A DNA stretch of 64,000 bases from Litorihabitans aurantiacus (lineage in GTDB: Bacteria; Actinomycetota; Actinomycetes; Actinomycetales; Beutenbergiaceae), in assembly GCF_030161595.1 (NCBI RefSeq), contig NZ_BSUM01000001.1:620001-684000 (forward strand). The letters run 5' to 3'. Made by a program: the position numbers and the translations under genes. Under the pieces are notes generated by a model, which was not told where the DNA came from, made no database searches, and worked only from the letters and a program-made list of their open reading frames with translations. Shown here piece after piece: positions 22,313 to 32,468 of the stretch. How positions within the stretch are numbered: position 1 is the first letter of the stretch; the number at the start of each line of letters is the position of its first letter.

Positions 22313-23733
22313 CCGCGGTCGCGGCATCGTCGGCGGCCAGGGTCCGACGGCGTGCGAGTGGTGCGTGGATGATCGTCGCGATCATCGGGATCGTGTCCGC
22401 GCTCGCGGCCCCGCCCGCACGGGCCGACCTCAGCGGGTTCGACCCGGGCTACATCATCAGCGACGAGGTCTTCTACAACCCGGGAACGATGACCGCGGCG
22501 GACATCCAGCGGTTCCTCGACGCCCGCGGAGCGTCGTGCCGTCCGAACGCCGACGGGACCGCCTGCCTGCGCAGCTACCGGCAGACCACGAACGACCGCA
22601 CGGCCGACCAGTACTGCCCGGGCGGGTACCGCGGGGCGAGCGACGAGTCCGCCGCCACGATCATCGCGAAGGTCGCGGCCTCGTGCCGCATCAACCCCCA
22701 GGTGCTGCTGGTGACCCTCCAGAAGGAGCAGACCCTCGTCACGCGCACGACGGCGGGGTCGGCCCGGACCTACGACATCGCCCTGGGCTTCGGGTGCCCG
22801 GACGGGGCACCGTGCCAGACCCAGTACTTCGGGTTCGCGAACCAGACCTACAACGCGGCCCGGCAGTTCCAGCGCTACCGGGCGCACCCGACGAACTACT
22901 CCTACCGCGCCGGCCGGGAGAACTTCATCGGCTACCACCCGAACGCGTCCCTCGGGTGCGGGGGATCGAGCGTCTTCATCCGCAACGACGCCACGGCCGG
23001 TCTGTACAACTACACGCCGTACCAGCCCAACGCGGCCGCCCTCCGCGCGGGCTACGGCACCGGTGACGCGTGCTCGGCCTACGGCAACCGCAACTTCTAC
23101 CTCTTCTTCAACGACTGGTTCGGCGGGCCGCAGGCCGGAGGCCTCGCCGGCAGCCTGACCTCGGTGGTGCAGTCCGGGCCGAACCGTGTGCGCGTCCAGG
23201 GGTGGGCTCTCGACCGGGGCACCCCGAACCCGGTCGACGTCCGCGTCCTGGTCGACGGCGCCGCCACCGACGTCCGGGCCGACCGTCCCGGGGCTCCCGA
23301 GGGCCACGGCTCCAGCCGCAGCTACGCCGTGGCGCACGACGTCTCCGCGCCCCCGGGTCTGCGCCGGGTCTGTCTGGTCGCCATCGCCCCGGGTGGCGGA
23401 GCCAACGCGCCGCTCGGGTGCCGCGACGTGACCGTGCTGGCCCAGCCGGTGGGTGCGGTCGATCCGATCCGTGTGGAGCAGGGCGGGCGCGCGACCGTGT
23501 CCGGGTGGGCGCTCGACCCCGACTCGTCGGCACCCGTGACCGTCCGAGTCGTCGTGGACGACCGTGTCACCGAGACCGTGGCGGACCGTCCCGCGCCCGG
23601 CCGCACCGATCGGGTCGGCTTCTCGGCGAATGTGACCGCCCAGGCGGGGTCCCGTCGGGTGTGCGTCCTCGTGGGGGACGACGCCGGCGCGCCCGGCGTC
23701 CTGCTGTCCTGCCAGGACGTCACGTTCCGGTAG
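22309..23733 (+). CDS. Secreted protein with lysozyme-like N-domain and two beta repeats
   Basis: Secreted protein of 474 aa with an N-terminal signal (GAWMIVAIIGIVSALAAPPARA). Residues about 40-270 match a domain often annotated as hemagglutinin in actinobacteria and bifidobacteria. It contains NPQVLLVTLQKEQTLV, which resembles the helix carrying the Glu of transglycosylase/glucosaminidase folds, several Cys, and the end motif YLFFNDWFG. Two similar modules of about 85 aa follow, each with VxGWALD and a late RRVC(L/V)L and GCRDVTV or SCQDVTF, reading as tandem beta-sandwiches. Enzyme activity is not shown. It is the last gene of the three-gene surface unit starting at 20828. Confidence 0.75.
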   Translation: MTAVAASSAARVRRRASGAWMIVAIIGIVSALAAPPARADLSGFDPGYIISDEVFYNPGTMTAADIQRFLDARGASCRPNADGTACLRSYRQTTNDRTADQYCPGGYRGASDESAATIIAKVAASCRINPQVLLVTLQKEQTLVTRTTAGSARTYDIALGFGCPDGAPCQTQYFGFANQTYNAARQFQRYRAHPTNYSYRAGRENFIGYHPNASLGCGGSSVFIRNDATAGLYNYTPYQPNAAALRAGYGTGDACSAYGNRNFYLFFNDWFGGPQAGGLAGSLTSVVQSGPNRVRVQGWALDRGTPNPVDVRVLVDGAATDVRADRPGAPEGHGSSRSYAVAHDVSAPPGLRRVCLVAIAPGGGANAPLGCRDVTVLAQPVGAVDPIRVEQGGRATVSGWALDPDSSAPVTVRVVVDDRVTETVADRPAPGRTDRVGFSANVTAQAGSRRVCVLVGDDAGAPGVLLSCQDVTFR

Positions 23734-23804
23734 GCGTCCGCTCCCGTCCGTCGACGGCGGCGCGGCTGACGCGTCGCTCCGGGCCGCGCCCCTAGACTCC
23801 CAGG

Positions 23805-24806
23805 GTGGATCCGAAGCCTGCACCGCACGCGCTGTCCGTGGTCGTCCCCGTGTACCGGGGAGAGACGACCCTTCCCACGCTGTTGGCGGAGCTCGACCCC
23901 TACACGACCGTCTTCACGACGCCGCAGGGCAACGAGGCCGTCGTCACCGAGGTCTTCCTCGTCCACGACCACGGACCCGACGACTCCGCCAGGGTCATCC
24001 ACGAGCTGTCCGAGCAGTACTCCTACGTTCGTCCGGTCTGGCTCTCCCGCAACTTCGGGCAGCACCCGGCCACCCTCGCCGGCATGGCCTCCTCGGGTGG
24101 CGACTGGATCGTGACCCTGGACGAGGACGGGCAGTACGACCCGGCCGACATGGCCGGGTTCCTCGACGTCGCCCTGGCGCAGCGAGCCACCGTCGTCTAC
24201 GCGGCGCCCACGAACGAGGCGCCGCACGGCGCGCTGCGCAACATCGCGTCGCGCGGGTCGAAGCGCGTCCTCGATCTGCTCGTCGGATCTCGCGAGGCCC
24301 GCCAGTACCACAGCTTCCGGCTCGTCCTCGGGGAGATCGGCCGCTCGGTCGCCGCATACGCGGGCTCCGGGGTCTACCTCGACGTCGCGCTCGGGTGGGT
24401 CGCGGGCGAGGTCGCGACGGCGCCGGCCACGCTGCGCACCGAGGACCGTGCCTCGGGGTACTCGCTCAAGCGTCTCGTGGCGCACTTCTGGCGGATGGTC
24501 CTGACGAGCGGCACGCGCGGGCTGCGATTCGTCACGGGTACCGGTGTGGCGCTGGCCCTGCTGGGGGTGCTCGTGGCGCTCGGCTTCGCGGTCCGGCAGA
24601 TCGTCACGGGCGAGCTGCCCGAGGGCTGGACGTCGCTGATGGTCGTGCTCCTGGTCGTCTCCGGTCTGCTCCTGTTCTTCCTCGGGATCGTCGCCGAGTA
24701 CGTCGGTGTCGCGGTCAACATGGCGATGGGCAAACCGCTGTACCTCATCACGAGCGACCCCGGTGTGGGACCGCTGAGCCGTGCCGCGCGACGCCGTGAC
24801 TCGTAG
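23805..24806 (+). CDS. GT2 polyprenyl-phosphate-type glycosyltransferase with two membrane helices (CsbB/ArnC-like)
   Basis: Protein of 333 aa. It has a GT-A domain with SVVVPVYRGETTLP, the expected Asp-rich WIVTLDEDGQYDP, LSRNFGQHPATLAGMASS and the YSLKRLVAHFWRM amphipathic stretch, followed by two C-terminal membrane helices (about 243-265 and 280-303). This matches CsbB/ArnC/GtrB enzymes that load a sugar onto undecaprenyl phosphate. In Bacillus, CsbB works with a GtrA-type flippase and YfhO. Here those two functions appear fused at 17888-20683. The start is GTG 23805. It overlaps the epimerase gene downstream, suggesting that enzyme makes or modifies its sugar donor. Confidence 0.85.
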   Translation: MDPKPAPHALSVVVPVYRGETTLPTLLAELDPYTTVFTTPQGNEAVVTEVFLVHDHGPDDSARVIHELSEQYSYVRPVWLSRNFGQHPATLAGMASSGGDWIVTLDEDGQYDPADMAGFLDVALAQRATVVYAAPTNEAPHGALRNIASRGSKRVLDLLVGSREARQYHSFRLVLGEIGRSVAAYAGSGVYLDVALGWVAGEVATAPATLRTEDRASGYSLKRLVAHFWRMVLTSGTRGLRFVTGTGVALALLGVLVALGFAVRQIVTGELPEGWTSLMVVLLVVSGLLLFFLGIVAEYVGVAVNMAMGKPLYLITSDPGVGPLSRAARRRDS

Positions 24807-25815
24807 CTCCCTCGTCGTCGGCTCCCGCGGACTGCTCGGCCGGTCGCTCGTCGCCGAGCTGCGCGGGCGCGGTGACGACGTCGCCACGGTTTCCGTCCCC
24901 TGGTCGGACGAGGAAGCGGCGGGGGAGGAGCTGGCGCGGGCGCTTGAGCGACTGGTCGCGACCGCCTCCGACGACGTCGCCGTGTGGTGGTGCGCGGGGG
25001 CGGGCGTGACCGCCACGCCCCAGCACGTCCTGGACGCCGAGCTGCGCACGCTCGAGCGATTCGTCGACGACGTCCGCCGCATCGTGGGCGGGGCCTCGGC
25101 ACGACGGCGGACGCTGTTCTACAGCTCGTCGGCCGGTGGTGTCTTCGCCGGGTCGCAGGAGCCGCCGTTCACCGAGCTCACGACCCCCGCGCCCCTGGCG
25201 CCGTACGGTCACGCGAAGCTGCGGGCGGAGGCGATGGTGTCGTCGCTGGCCGACGCCGGAATCGGGGTGGCGATCGGTCGGCTGGCGAACATCTACGGTC
25301 CCGGCCAGGACCTCGCGAAACCGCAGGGCCTGATCTCGCAGCTGTGCCTGGCGCACCACACCGCTCGGCCGATCAACGTGTACGTGTCGCTCGACACGTT
25401 GCGCGACTACATCTTCGTCGACGACGCCGCGAGGCTGTGCGCCGACCTGGGGGACGCTGCGTCGCCCCGGTCGGGGACCTCTGCGATGCCGCCGGTCGCT
25501 GCGGACGAGGCATCGAAGGGTGACGCGGACGCGGGTGGCGCGGTCGTGGGTGCTGCGGTTGTGAAAATCATCGCGTCGGGCCGTGCCGCATCGATCGGCG
25601 CGCTCATCGCCGACATGAGGCGGCTGTTCAAGCGGCGCGTGCCGGTGGTGCTGGCGGCGTCCCCGTACGCCCGGCAGCAGGCGCGCGACCTGAGGCTGCG
25701 CTCGGTCGTGCTGCCGGAGATCGACCAGCAGCCCCTCGTCACCCTCATCAACGGGATCGACCGCGTGAACGAGGACATCGGTGCGCAGTTCCGCGCCGGC
25801 GTCCTCGACCGCTGA
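24781..25815 (+). CDS. NAD-dependent epimerase/dehydratase (extended SDR)
   Basis: Nucleotide-sugar-type SDR of 344 aa. The Rossmann loop is SLVVGSRGLLGRSLVAEL, the active-site Ser region is FYSSSAGGVFAG, and the catalytic pair appears as APYGHAKLRAEAM (YxxxK). RLANIYGPGQDL and TLRDYIFVDDAAR are typical of epimerases acting on NDP-sugars. An Ala/Gly-rich insertion lies near residues 222-258. GTG 24781 is the longest start; GTG 24796 (VTRSSLVVG) is as plausible. It overlaps the upstream glycosyltransferase gene. The substrate cannot be told from sequence. Confidence 0.82.
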   Translation: MPRDAVTRSSLVVGSRGLLGRSLVAELRGRGDDVATVSVPWSDEEAAGEELARALERLVATASDDVAVWWCAGAGVTATPQHVLDAELRTLERFVDDVRRIVGGASARRRTLFYSSSAGGVFAGSQEPPFTELTTPAPLAPYGHAKLRAEAMVSSLADAGIGVAIGRLANIYGPGQDLAKPQGLISQLCLAHHTARPINVYVSLDTLRDYIFVDDAARLCADLGDAASPRSGTSAMPPVAADEASKGDADAGGAVVGAAVVKIIASGRAASIGALIADMRRLFKRRVPVVLAASPYARQQARDLRLRSVVLPEIDQQPLVTLINGIDRVNEDIGAQFRAGVLDR

Positions 25816-25841
25816 CGGAGGCCGCTCGAGCGGGGGCGGTT

Positions 25842-25879
25842 GTCGGTGGTGCCCGACTGGCGAGGCGAGCACCACCGAC
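25842..25879. terminator. Hairpin between convergent genes
   Basis: Two perfect 11-nt arms, GTCGGTGGTGC and its complement, flank a 16-nt loop in the gap between the convergent epimerase and LGFP genes. A bidirectional terminator is the simplest reading. Confidence 0.6.
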
Positions 25880-25886
25880 GAGTCGA

Positions 25887-26774
25887 TCAGGAGATACGCA
25901 CGCGTCCGTTGTTGAAGATCTCGACGAATCCGCGCTCGAAACTCTGGTTCCAGGACCCGTCCCCGCTGTAGTAGAACTGGTTGCCCGTCGGGTAGCCGAG
26001 CCGGCCGGTGCCCCCGCCGTACTGGGCGTGAAGGCGAAGGAATCCTCCCCTGACGGTCTTGCAATTCTCGCGGCTCTGCGTGTAAGGCGTGCAGTAGACG
26101 ACTCCGCGCTCGAAGGTCTGATACCCGAAGCCGGGCGCGTCCTGACGGCGGGGAGCGGTGGGATAGCCGAGCCCGCTGCCGCCGCCCTGGTACTTGTGCT
26201 CGGTGGCGAGCTGGCCGGCGACGGCGTGCACACCGTTGCGGCTGGCGAACACGTAACCGTTCGAGAACTCGCGATACCACCAGCCCGGCGCCTCCTGGAC
26301 CTCGGGAGCAGCGGGATAACCGACCGCACTCGAACCGCCGCCGATGCGGTTGAAGTGCTGCGTGATGCCGCTGCCGTTCAGGAGCGTGTGGGTTCCCTCG
26401 AAGCTGCCGTAGATCGTCCCGCGCTCGAACGTCTGCCAGTAGCCACCTGCCGAGATCGGCCCCCACGTCTGCTGACGCACGCCGGACGTGGGGTAGCCGA
26501 GTCGACCGCCTCCACCCCCGTACGCGGCGTGCTCGTCGTCGAACTCGTGGAAGTTGTCGGGCACGAGGTGCTGGCCGTAGGGCGAGGTGTACCAGACACC
26601 CTCCCAGCGGGTCTTCTCCCAGCCCCACCCGGGGGCATCCCAGGTCCACCACCCCGACGGGGCGGCGGTGGCGGCGGGGGCGGCGACGGCGCCGACCCCC
26701 AGGGCGATGGCGACGGCGGCGAGTGCCGTCACCAGGCGGCGCCGGACGTTCCGGGCCACGGTGGTGGTGTTCAC
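25887..26774 (-). CDS. Secreted LGFP-repeat protein
   Basis: Exported protein of 295 aa. GTG 26774 is chosen because GAGGAGAA precedes it by about 4 nt and it opens a normal signal peptide (LVTALAAVAIALGVGAVAAPAATA). The mature N-terminus carries a Trp-rich motif (WTWDAPGWGWEK) shared with the other LGFP proteins here. Four LGFP units follow, marked by RLGYPTSG, AVGYPAAP, GLGYPTAP and RLGYPTGN, each with a YQTFERGxxY-like strand. Two Cys (VVYCTPY, ENCKTV) may form a disulphide. No enzymatic domain is present. It is paralogous to, and in tandem with, 26902-27771. Confidence 0.85.
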   Translation of the reverse strand: MNTTTVARNVRRRLVTALAAVAIALGVGAVAAPAATAAPSGWWTWDAPGWGWEKTRWEGVWYTSPYGQHLVPDNFHEFDDEHAAYGGGGGRLGYPTSGVRQQTWGPISAGGYWQTFERGTIYGSFEGTHTLLNGSGITQHFNRIGGGSSAVGYPAAPEVQEAPGWWYREFSNGYVFASRNGVHAVAGQLATEHKYQGGGSGLGYPTAPRRQDAPGFGYQTFERGVVYCTPYTQSRENCKTVRGGFLRLHAQYGGGTGRLGYPTGNQFYYSGDGSWNQSFERGFVEIFNNGRVRIS

Positions 26775-26901
26775 GTACTTCTCCTCGGTCAGGGCGATTG
26801 AGCGATCGAAGGCTCCCACGAGCCACCGACATCCGCGCGGCGAACCGCGTCGTCGTGAGCGACGTCTCATGCCGAGGCGTCGCCCACGACGAGTCGGCCG
26901 T

Positions 26902-27771
26902 TCAGGGCCAGATCATCACGCTGACACCGGTGGGCGAGATCTCGACGAGGCGGTGCTCGAACGCCTGCCACCACGAGTTCGTCCAGGGGTCGTAGTACTC
27001 GTCGCCCATCGGGTAGCCCAGAAGCCCTCGTCCGCCGCCGTTGCGCTGGTGGACGTCCACGAACCCGCCGCGCACGGTGGAGCAGCGGTCGCCGTCGGCG
27101 GAGCTGACGCAGTAGACGTTCCCACGCTCGAAGGTCTGGTAGGAGTATCCGGCCGCGTCCCACCGGCGCGGTGCCGTCGGGTATCCCAGGGCCCCGCCGC
27201 CGCCTCCCTGCAGGAGGTGCTCGACGCCGAGTGCGCCGGTGACCCCGTGGGTGCCGTACCTGCTCGCATAGACGGTCGAGAACGTGAACTTCTGGTACCA
27301 CCACCCGGGAGCTTGGCGGACCTCGTGCGAGGTCGGGTACCCGTACGCCCCGCCGCCGCCGCCGTTACGGTTGTAGTGCTGGGTGATGCTGCTCGACGCG
27401 GGCATGCCGACGCCCCCGAACTGGCTGGAGTAGATGGTCCCGCGCTCGAAGGTCTGGTACGCGTTGTCGTAACCGTCCGAAGCCGTCTGCGCACGCACCG
27501 GTCCGGTCGGGTAGCCGAGTGAACCGCGTCCGCCGCCGAAGAGGCCGTGGACGCCGCGGAAGTAGGCGGCGTCGGGGACCAGGTGCGTACCCCGCGGGCT
27601 GGAGTACCAGACGCCCTCGTCCGGGACGACCTCCCACCCGTAGTAGGGGGCGTCGAGGGTCCACGCGCCACTGGGCTCGGCGTGGGCGGTCACGGCCCCC
27701 GTGGCTGCGATCGCCAGGGCGGACGCTGCCACGGCGAGGGAGCGGAGGGCGGTTCTGAAGGTCACGTGCAT
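26902..27771 (-). CDS. Secreted LGFP-repeat protein, tandem paralogue
   Basis: Exported protein of 289 aa starting at ATG 27771 with a signal peptide (LAVAASALAIAATGAVTAHA). The mature part begins WTLDAPYYGWEV and has four LGFP units (SLGYPTGP, AYGYPTSH, ALGYPTAP, LLGYPMGD) interleaved with YQTFERGTIY-type strands. The paired Cys around VYCVSSADGDRCSTV match those of the neighbour at 25887, so the two arose by duplication. No catalytic domain is present. Very Gly-rich turns (GGGGGAYGY) separate the units. Likely held in the wall and co-expressed with its paralogue 127 bp downstream. Confidence 0.86.
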   Translation of the reverse strand: MHVTFRTALRSLAVAASALAIAATGAVTAHAEPSGAWTLDAPYYGWEVVPDEGVWYSSPRGTHLVPDAAYFRGVHGLFGGGRGSLGYPTGPVRAQTASDGYDNAYQTFERGTIYSSQFGGVGMPASSSITQHYNRNGGGGGAYGYPTSHEVRQAPGWWYQKFTFSTVYASRYGTHGVTGALGVEHLLQGGGGGALGYPTAPRRWDAAGYSYQTFERGNVYCVSSADGDRCSTVRGGFVDVHQRNGGGRGLLGYPMGDEYYDPWTNSWWQAFEHRLVEISPTGVSVMIWP

Positions 27772-27896
27772 TCCATTCTCGAAATCGGGTGGTGACTGGA
27801 GAATGGCATGGTGACGCGGCTGCCGCGCGTTGAGTGGATCACGACGCGGTCACGATCGGGTGACGTTTCGGAACGGCCTGGAGCGCCGCCCGGAAC

Positions 27897-29204
27897 TCAG
27901 TAGCGCGAGGTGATCCCGAGGTGCTCCTCGAGCGTCAGTCCGCGGGTGTGGAGCGAGGTCGCGAGGTCGACGCCGAGGTGGCGCAGGTGCCACGGCTCGT
28001 ACATGTATCCGGTGATGTGCTCCTTGCCCTCGGGGTAGCGGACCACGAATCCGAAGCGGTGTGCGTTGTCGCGGACCCAGCGGCCCTCGGGCGTGCTGCC
28101 GAAGCTGCCGCTCGTGGAGTTCACGTCCATCGCCAGGCCGGTCTGGTGCTCCGAGTGCCCGGGGCGCGCGGAGAACCGGTCGGCGGCCGCCTGACCGTGC
28201 TGTCGCACGTACCGGTCGTACAGACCCGCCTGGTAGCTGAAGGACCGGTAGCCCGAGACGATGCGCAGCGTCAGGCCGGAGCGGGCGGCCTCGGCTCGCA
28301 TCGTCTCGAAGGCGCCCCACGCCACGCCGCTGGGGCCGGGGTCGTAGTCCTGCGGCAGGGCGTAGGACTTGTTGGCGATCAGCACGTCCTGGATCTTCGT
28401 CAGCGACGTGACGCCGAGCTGCGGACCCGCACCGTACGCCGTCCCCCGCTCGAAGTGCTGGTAGCGCTGACCGACGCCGTACGTGTCCGACGTGGGGTAG
28501 CCGAGCCCACCGGTGCCGCCGCCGCGCTCGCCGTGCAGACGTCGGATCGAGTCGTCGTCGACCACGAACGTGCCGTGGCGGCCGGAGTAGATCACGCCGC
28601 GCTCGAAGCGCTGGTAGCTGTACCCGGGACCGTCCGACGCGGCGGGACCCGCCGGGTAGCCGAGGACGCCGGTCCCGCCGCCCCACGAGCGGTACTTGGC
28701 ATCGATCGCGCCGGAGACCGAGTAGGTCCCCGAGGGTCCCGCGTAGATGCCGCCGCGCTCGAAGTCCTGGTACCAGTGGCGCGCGCCCTGGCGGATCTGG
28801 GACGTCACCGGGTATCCGAGCACGCCCCCGCCACCGCCGGATCGCGCGTGCTCGGCGGCCACGTAGGGCGCGTGCACGGTGTACGTCCCTCGCGGTCCGG
28901 CGTGGACGACCCCGCGCTCGAAGCGCTGGTACCAGTACCGCGGGGACTCCGAGACCTGCGGTCCGACCGGGTAGCCGATCGCTCCCCGGCCCCCGCCGGT
29001 GCGCGCGTGCTCCGCACTCACGAACGGCGCGGGCACCAACCACGTCCCGTACGGGCTCGAGTAGGTCACCCCGGCCTGGCCCTCGTCCCACGACCATCCC
29101 GGCGCGTCGGTGGCGGCGGTGGCCGGGGTGGAGACGGCGACGACGCCGAGCGCTCCGGTCACGAGCACCGCCGCGATCCGGCGGCGGAAGGAGGACGGGG
29201 TCAC
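27897..29204 (-). CDS. LGFP-repeat D-alanyl-D-alanine carboxypeptidase (VanY-like)
   Basis: Secreted protein of 435 aa. It has a signal peptide (RIAAVLVTGALGVVAVSTPATA), a Trp-rich start (DAPGWSWDEG), four LGFP units (AIGYPVGP, VLGYPVTS, VLGYPAGP, GLGYPTSD), then a C-terminal VanY-type zinc carboxypeptidase domain (about residues 240-435). The peptidase shows IVSGYRSFSYQAGLYDRYV, GHSEHQTGLAMDVNS (SxHxxGxAxD) and EPWHLRHLG, which carry the zinc ligands and catalytic Glu. It would trim D-Ala from peptidoglycan stems while the LGFP units hold it in the wall. It is divergent from rfbB, with a shared upstream region of 122 bp. Confidence 0.9.
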   Translation of the reverse strand: MTPSSFRRRIAAVLVTGALGVVAVSTPATAATDAPGWSWDEGQAGVTYSSPYGTWLVPAPFVSAEHARTGGGRGAIGYPVGPQVSESPRYWYQRFERGVVHAGPRGTYTVHAPYVAAEHARSGGGGGVLGYPVTSQIRQGARHWYQDFERGGIYAGPSGTYSVSGAIDAKYRSWGGGTGVLGYPAGPAASDGPGYSYQRFERGVIYSGRHGTFVVDDDSIRRLHGERGGGTGGLGYPTSDTYGVGQRYQHFERGTAYGAGPQLGVTSLTKIQDVLIANKSYALPQDYDPGPSGVAWGAFETMRAEAARSGLTLRIVSGYRSFSYQAGLYDRYVRQHGQAAADRFSARPGHSEHQTGLAMDVNSTSGSFGSTPEGRWVRDNAHRFGFVVRYPEGKEHITGYMYEPWHLRHLGVDLATSLHTRGLTLEEHLGITSRY

Positions 29205-29302
29205 GACGATCTCCAGACGCGGTGGGTGTCGGGGGCCGGCCTCGAACGGGCGACCGGCGGGTCACGATCGTATAACGGCGCGCCCGTCGCCTAGATTGGT
29301 GA

Positions 29303-30319
<1,017 letters not shown>

Positions 30320-30325
30320 CGGCCG

Positions 30326-30352
30326 CGGGGCGGTCGAATCGCGACCGCCCCG
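30326..30352. terminator. Hairpin between rfbB and the CAP-LGFP gene
   Basis: GGGGCGGTCG and its complement CGACCGCCCC flank a 5-nt loop, extended by one outer C-G pair, directly after the rfbB stop and before the end of the convergent LGFP gene. Likely a bidirectional terminator. Confidence 0.65.
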
Positions 30353-30365
30353 TCCGCCGTGGCTC

Positions 30366-31484
30366 TCAGTACCCGAAGACCTGCGTCGCCCACGCGATGT
30401 CGGTCCGGTGGTCGCCGCCGCCGATACGAGGTGAGGGGCGCACGATCCACCCGACCCCGATCTCGGTCGGCCCGGCGCGCAGGATGTTCGCCCGGTGTCC
30501 CGACGACCCCATCCAGGACCTGACGGCGGAAGCGGCGCCTCCCGCGGCGTCGTAGGACGCCCCCCGGCGGACGCTCGTGTAGAGCACGTTCTCCGACATC
30601 ACACCGCCCGACGCGGCGAACTGCGGGTTGTGCCACAGGAGGTCCGTCGCCGCCATCTTCCCCGACCAGCGGGTCGCGAGGGCGGACTTGACCGGGTTCT
30701 CCCGGAGGCTCGCGAGTCCGTTCGCGGTGCGCTCCGCGTTCGTGAGCCGGACGATCTCGCTCGCCTCCCACGTGCGCGGCAGCCAGTACGAGCCGTTCGA
30801 CGGCACGGCGTAGCACTCGGCCGGGCAGGTCTCGGGGATGCGCCCCTGGTTGGTCTCGACGAACGCGTACCCGCGCTCGAACGGCTGCAACCACTGGCCG
30901 GGCAGGAACTGGACCTCGTCGCCGATGGGGTAGCCGTGGGTTCCGCGGCCGCCCCCGGCGGCGCGGTGCATCGAGGTGATCGACGACGAGGAAAGCGTCG
31001 CCCACGTCCCGCTGGGCCCGGAGTACAGCACGCCCCGCTCGAACGCCTGGTAGCTGTGCGAGGCCGCCTCGCGGACCTCGGCGGTCCTCGGGTACCCGAG
31101 AGCTCCGGAACCGCCGCCGCGGGCTCGGTGCGCGCCGTCGACGCCGCCCCTGACCGCGAACGTTCCCGCGGGGGAGGAGTAGATCACTCCCCGCTCGAAC
31201 GTCTGGTAGCCGTGCTGGGTCGTCTGCGAGTTCCGGGCCGCGACCGGGTACCCCAGCGATCCGGTCCCACCGCCGTGCGCCCGGTGGACGGAGTCGATGG
31301 GGCCGGCAACCGTGAAGGTGCCCCGCGGGCTCGAGTACTCGGTCCCGTTCGCCGTCGGGCTCCACCCCCAGCCGGGTGCGTCCCAGAACTGCGCACGTGC
31401 GCTCGCCGCCGGCACGAGGGCGACGGCGACGAGCGCGGTTCCGACGAGCGCCGCGAGTGAACGTCTCCAGGTTCTCCACGTCAC
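30366..31484 (-). CDS. Secreted LGFP-repeat protein with C-terminal CAP (SCP/PR1) domain
   Basis: Exported protein of 372 aa. It has a signal peptide (LAALVGTALVAVALVPAASA), a mature start with FWDAPGWGWSPTANG, three LGFP units (SLGYPVAA, ALGYPRTA, THGYPIGD), then a CAP domain (about residues 235-372). CAP signatures are EIVRLTNAERTANGL, WSGKMAATDLLWHNP, SENVLYT and SWMGSSGHRANIL, retaining the characteristic His and Glu residues. Bacterial CAP proteins are secreted and their activity is mostly unknown; some bind lipids or cleave wall components. The LGFP part would localise it to the wall. It converges with rfbB. Confidence 0.88.
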   Translation of the reverse strand: MTWRTWRRSLAALVGTALVAVALVPAASARAQFWDAPGWGWSPTANGTEYSSPRGTFTVAGPIDSVHRAHGGGTGSLGYPVAARNSQTTQHGYQTFERGVIYSSPAGTFAVRGGVDGAHRARGGGSGALGYPRTAEVREAASHSYQAFERGVLYSGPSGTWATLSSSSITSMHRAAGGGRGTHGYPIGDEVQFLPGQWLQPFERGYAFVETNQGRIPETCPAECYAVPSNGSYWLPRTWEASEIVRLTNAERTANGLASLRENPVKSALATRWSGKMAATDLLWHNPQFAASGGVMSENVLYTSVRRGASYDAAGGAASAVRSWMGSSGHRANILRAGPTEIGVGWIVRPSPRIGGGDHRTDIAWATQVFGY

Positions 31485-31569
31485 GGTGGACCTCCCTGCT
31501 CGGGCGGGCGCAGGACTGGATCCCGCACCCCGAGAACAAAGATTACCGCAGAAGGGGGTTCGTTTTACC

Positions 31570-32433
31570 TCAGTGCTCGAGGAGGCCGAGGAGGTACTCG
31601 CCGTATCCCGACTTGATCAGCCCTGCGGCGCGGGCCCTCAGGTCGTCGTCGTCGAGGAAGCCCTGACGCCAGGCGACCTCCTCAGGGCAGCCGATCTTGA
31701 GTCCCTGCCGGGCCTCGACCGTGCGGATGAACGCCGTCGCGTCGGCCAGGGAGTCGAAGGTGCCGGTGTCGAGCCACGCGGTCCCGCGGGGGAGGACCTC
31801 GACCTGGAGGCGGTCCTGCTCGAGGTAGACCCGGTTGACGTCCGTGATCTCGTACTCGCCGCGCGGGGAGGGCTTCAGGTCACGCGCAATCTCGACGACG
31901 TCGTTGTCGTAGAAGTACAGGCCGGGGATCGCGTAGTTGCTCCGGGGTTCCGCCGGCTTCTCCTCGATCGAGACCGCGCGGTTGCGCTCGTCGAACTCCA
32001 CGACGCCGTAGGCGGTCGGGTCCGCCACCCGGTAGGCGAAGACGGCTGCGCCGTCGATGTCCGAGAACCGCTCGAGCTGGGTACCCAGTCCGTGGCCGGC
32101 GAAGATGTTGTCCCCCAGCACGAGCGCGGCGGGCTCGGACCCGATGAAGTCGGCCCCGAGGACAAAGGCCTGGGCGAGCCCGTTGGGCTCCGCCTGCACG
32201 GTGTAGCTGATCGAGATCCCGAACTGCGAGCCGTCACCCAGCAGCCGCTGGAACTGGTCGGCGTCGTGCGGGGTGGTGATGATCAGCACGTCCTTGATCC
32301 CCGCCAGCAGGAGGGTCGAGAGCGGGTAGTAGATCATCGGCTTGTCGTACACCGGGACGAGCTGCTTGCTCACGCCCTGCGTGATCGGGTGGAGCCGGGT
32401 GCCGGAGCCGCCGGCGAGAATGATTCCGCGCAT
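31570..32433 (-). CDS. rfbA: Glucose-1-phosphate thymidylyltransferase (RmlA/RfbA)
   Basis: First enzyme of dTDP-L-rhamnose synthesis, 287 aa, making dTDP-glucose from dTTP and glucose-1-P. The nucleotidyltransferase signature [20 protein letters not shown] leads to [39 protein letters not shown] carries the metal-binding Asp and [19 protein letters not shown] is typical of RmlA. Start ATG 32433. Rhamnose is a usual linker sugar of actinobacterial galactans, which fits the galactofuran genes at 9-17 kb. Confidence 0.95.
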   Translation of the reverse strand: MRGIILAGGSGTRLHPITQGVSKQLVPVYDKPMIYYPLSTLLLAGIKDVLIITTPHDADQFQRLLGDGSQFGISISYTVQAEPNGLAQAFVLGADFIGSEPAALVLGDNIFAGHGLGTQLERFSDIDGAAVFAYRVADPTAYGVVEFDERNRAVSIEEKPAEPRSNYAIPGLYFYDNDVVEIARDLKPSPRGEYEITDVNRVYLEQDRLQVEVLPRGTAWLDTGTFDSLADATAFIRTVEARQGLKIGCPEEVAWRQGFLDDDDLRARAAGLIKSGYGEYLLGLLEH

Positions 32434-32468
32434 GGTCCGTCAGTGTTCCAGATCGCGGGCGGCCCGTG

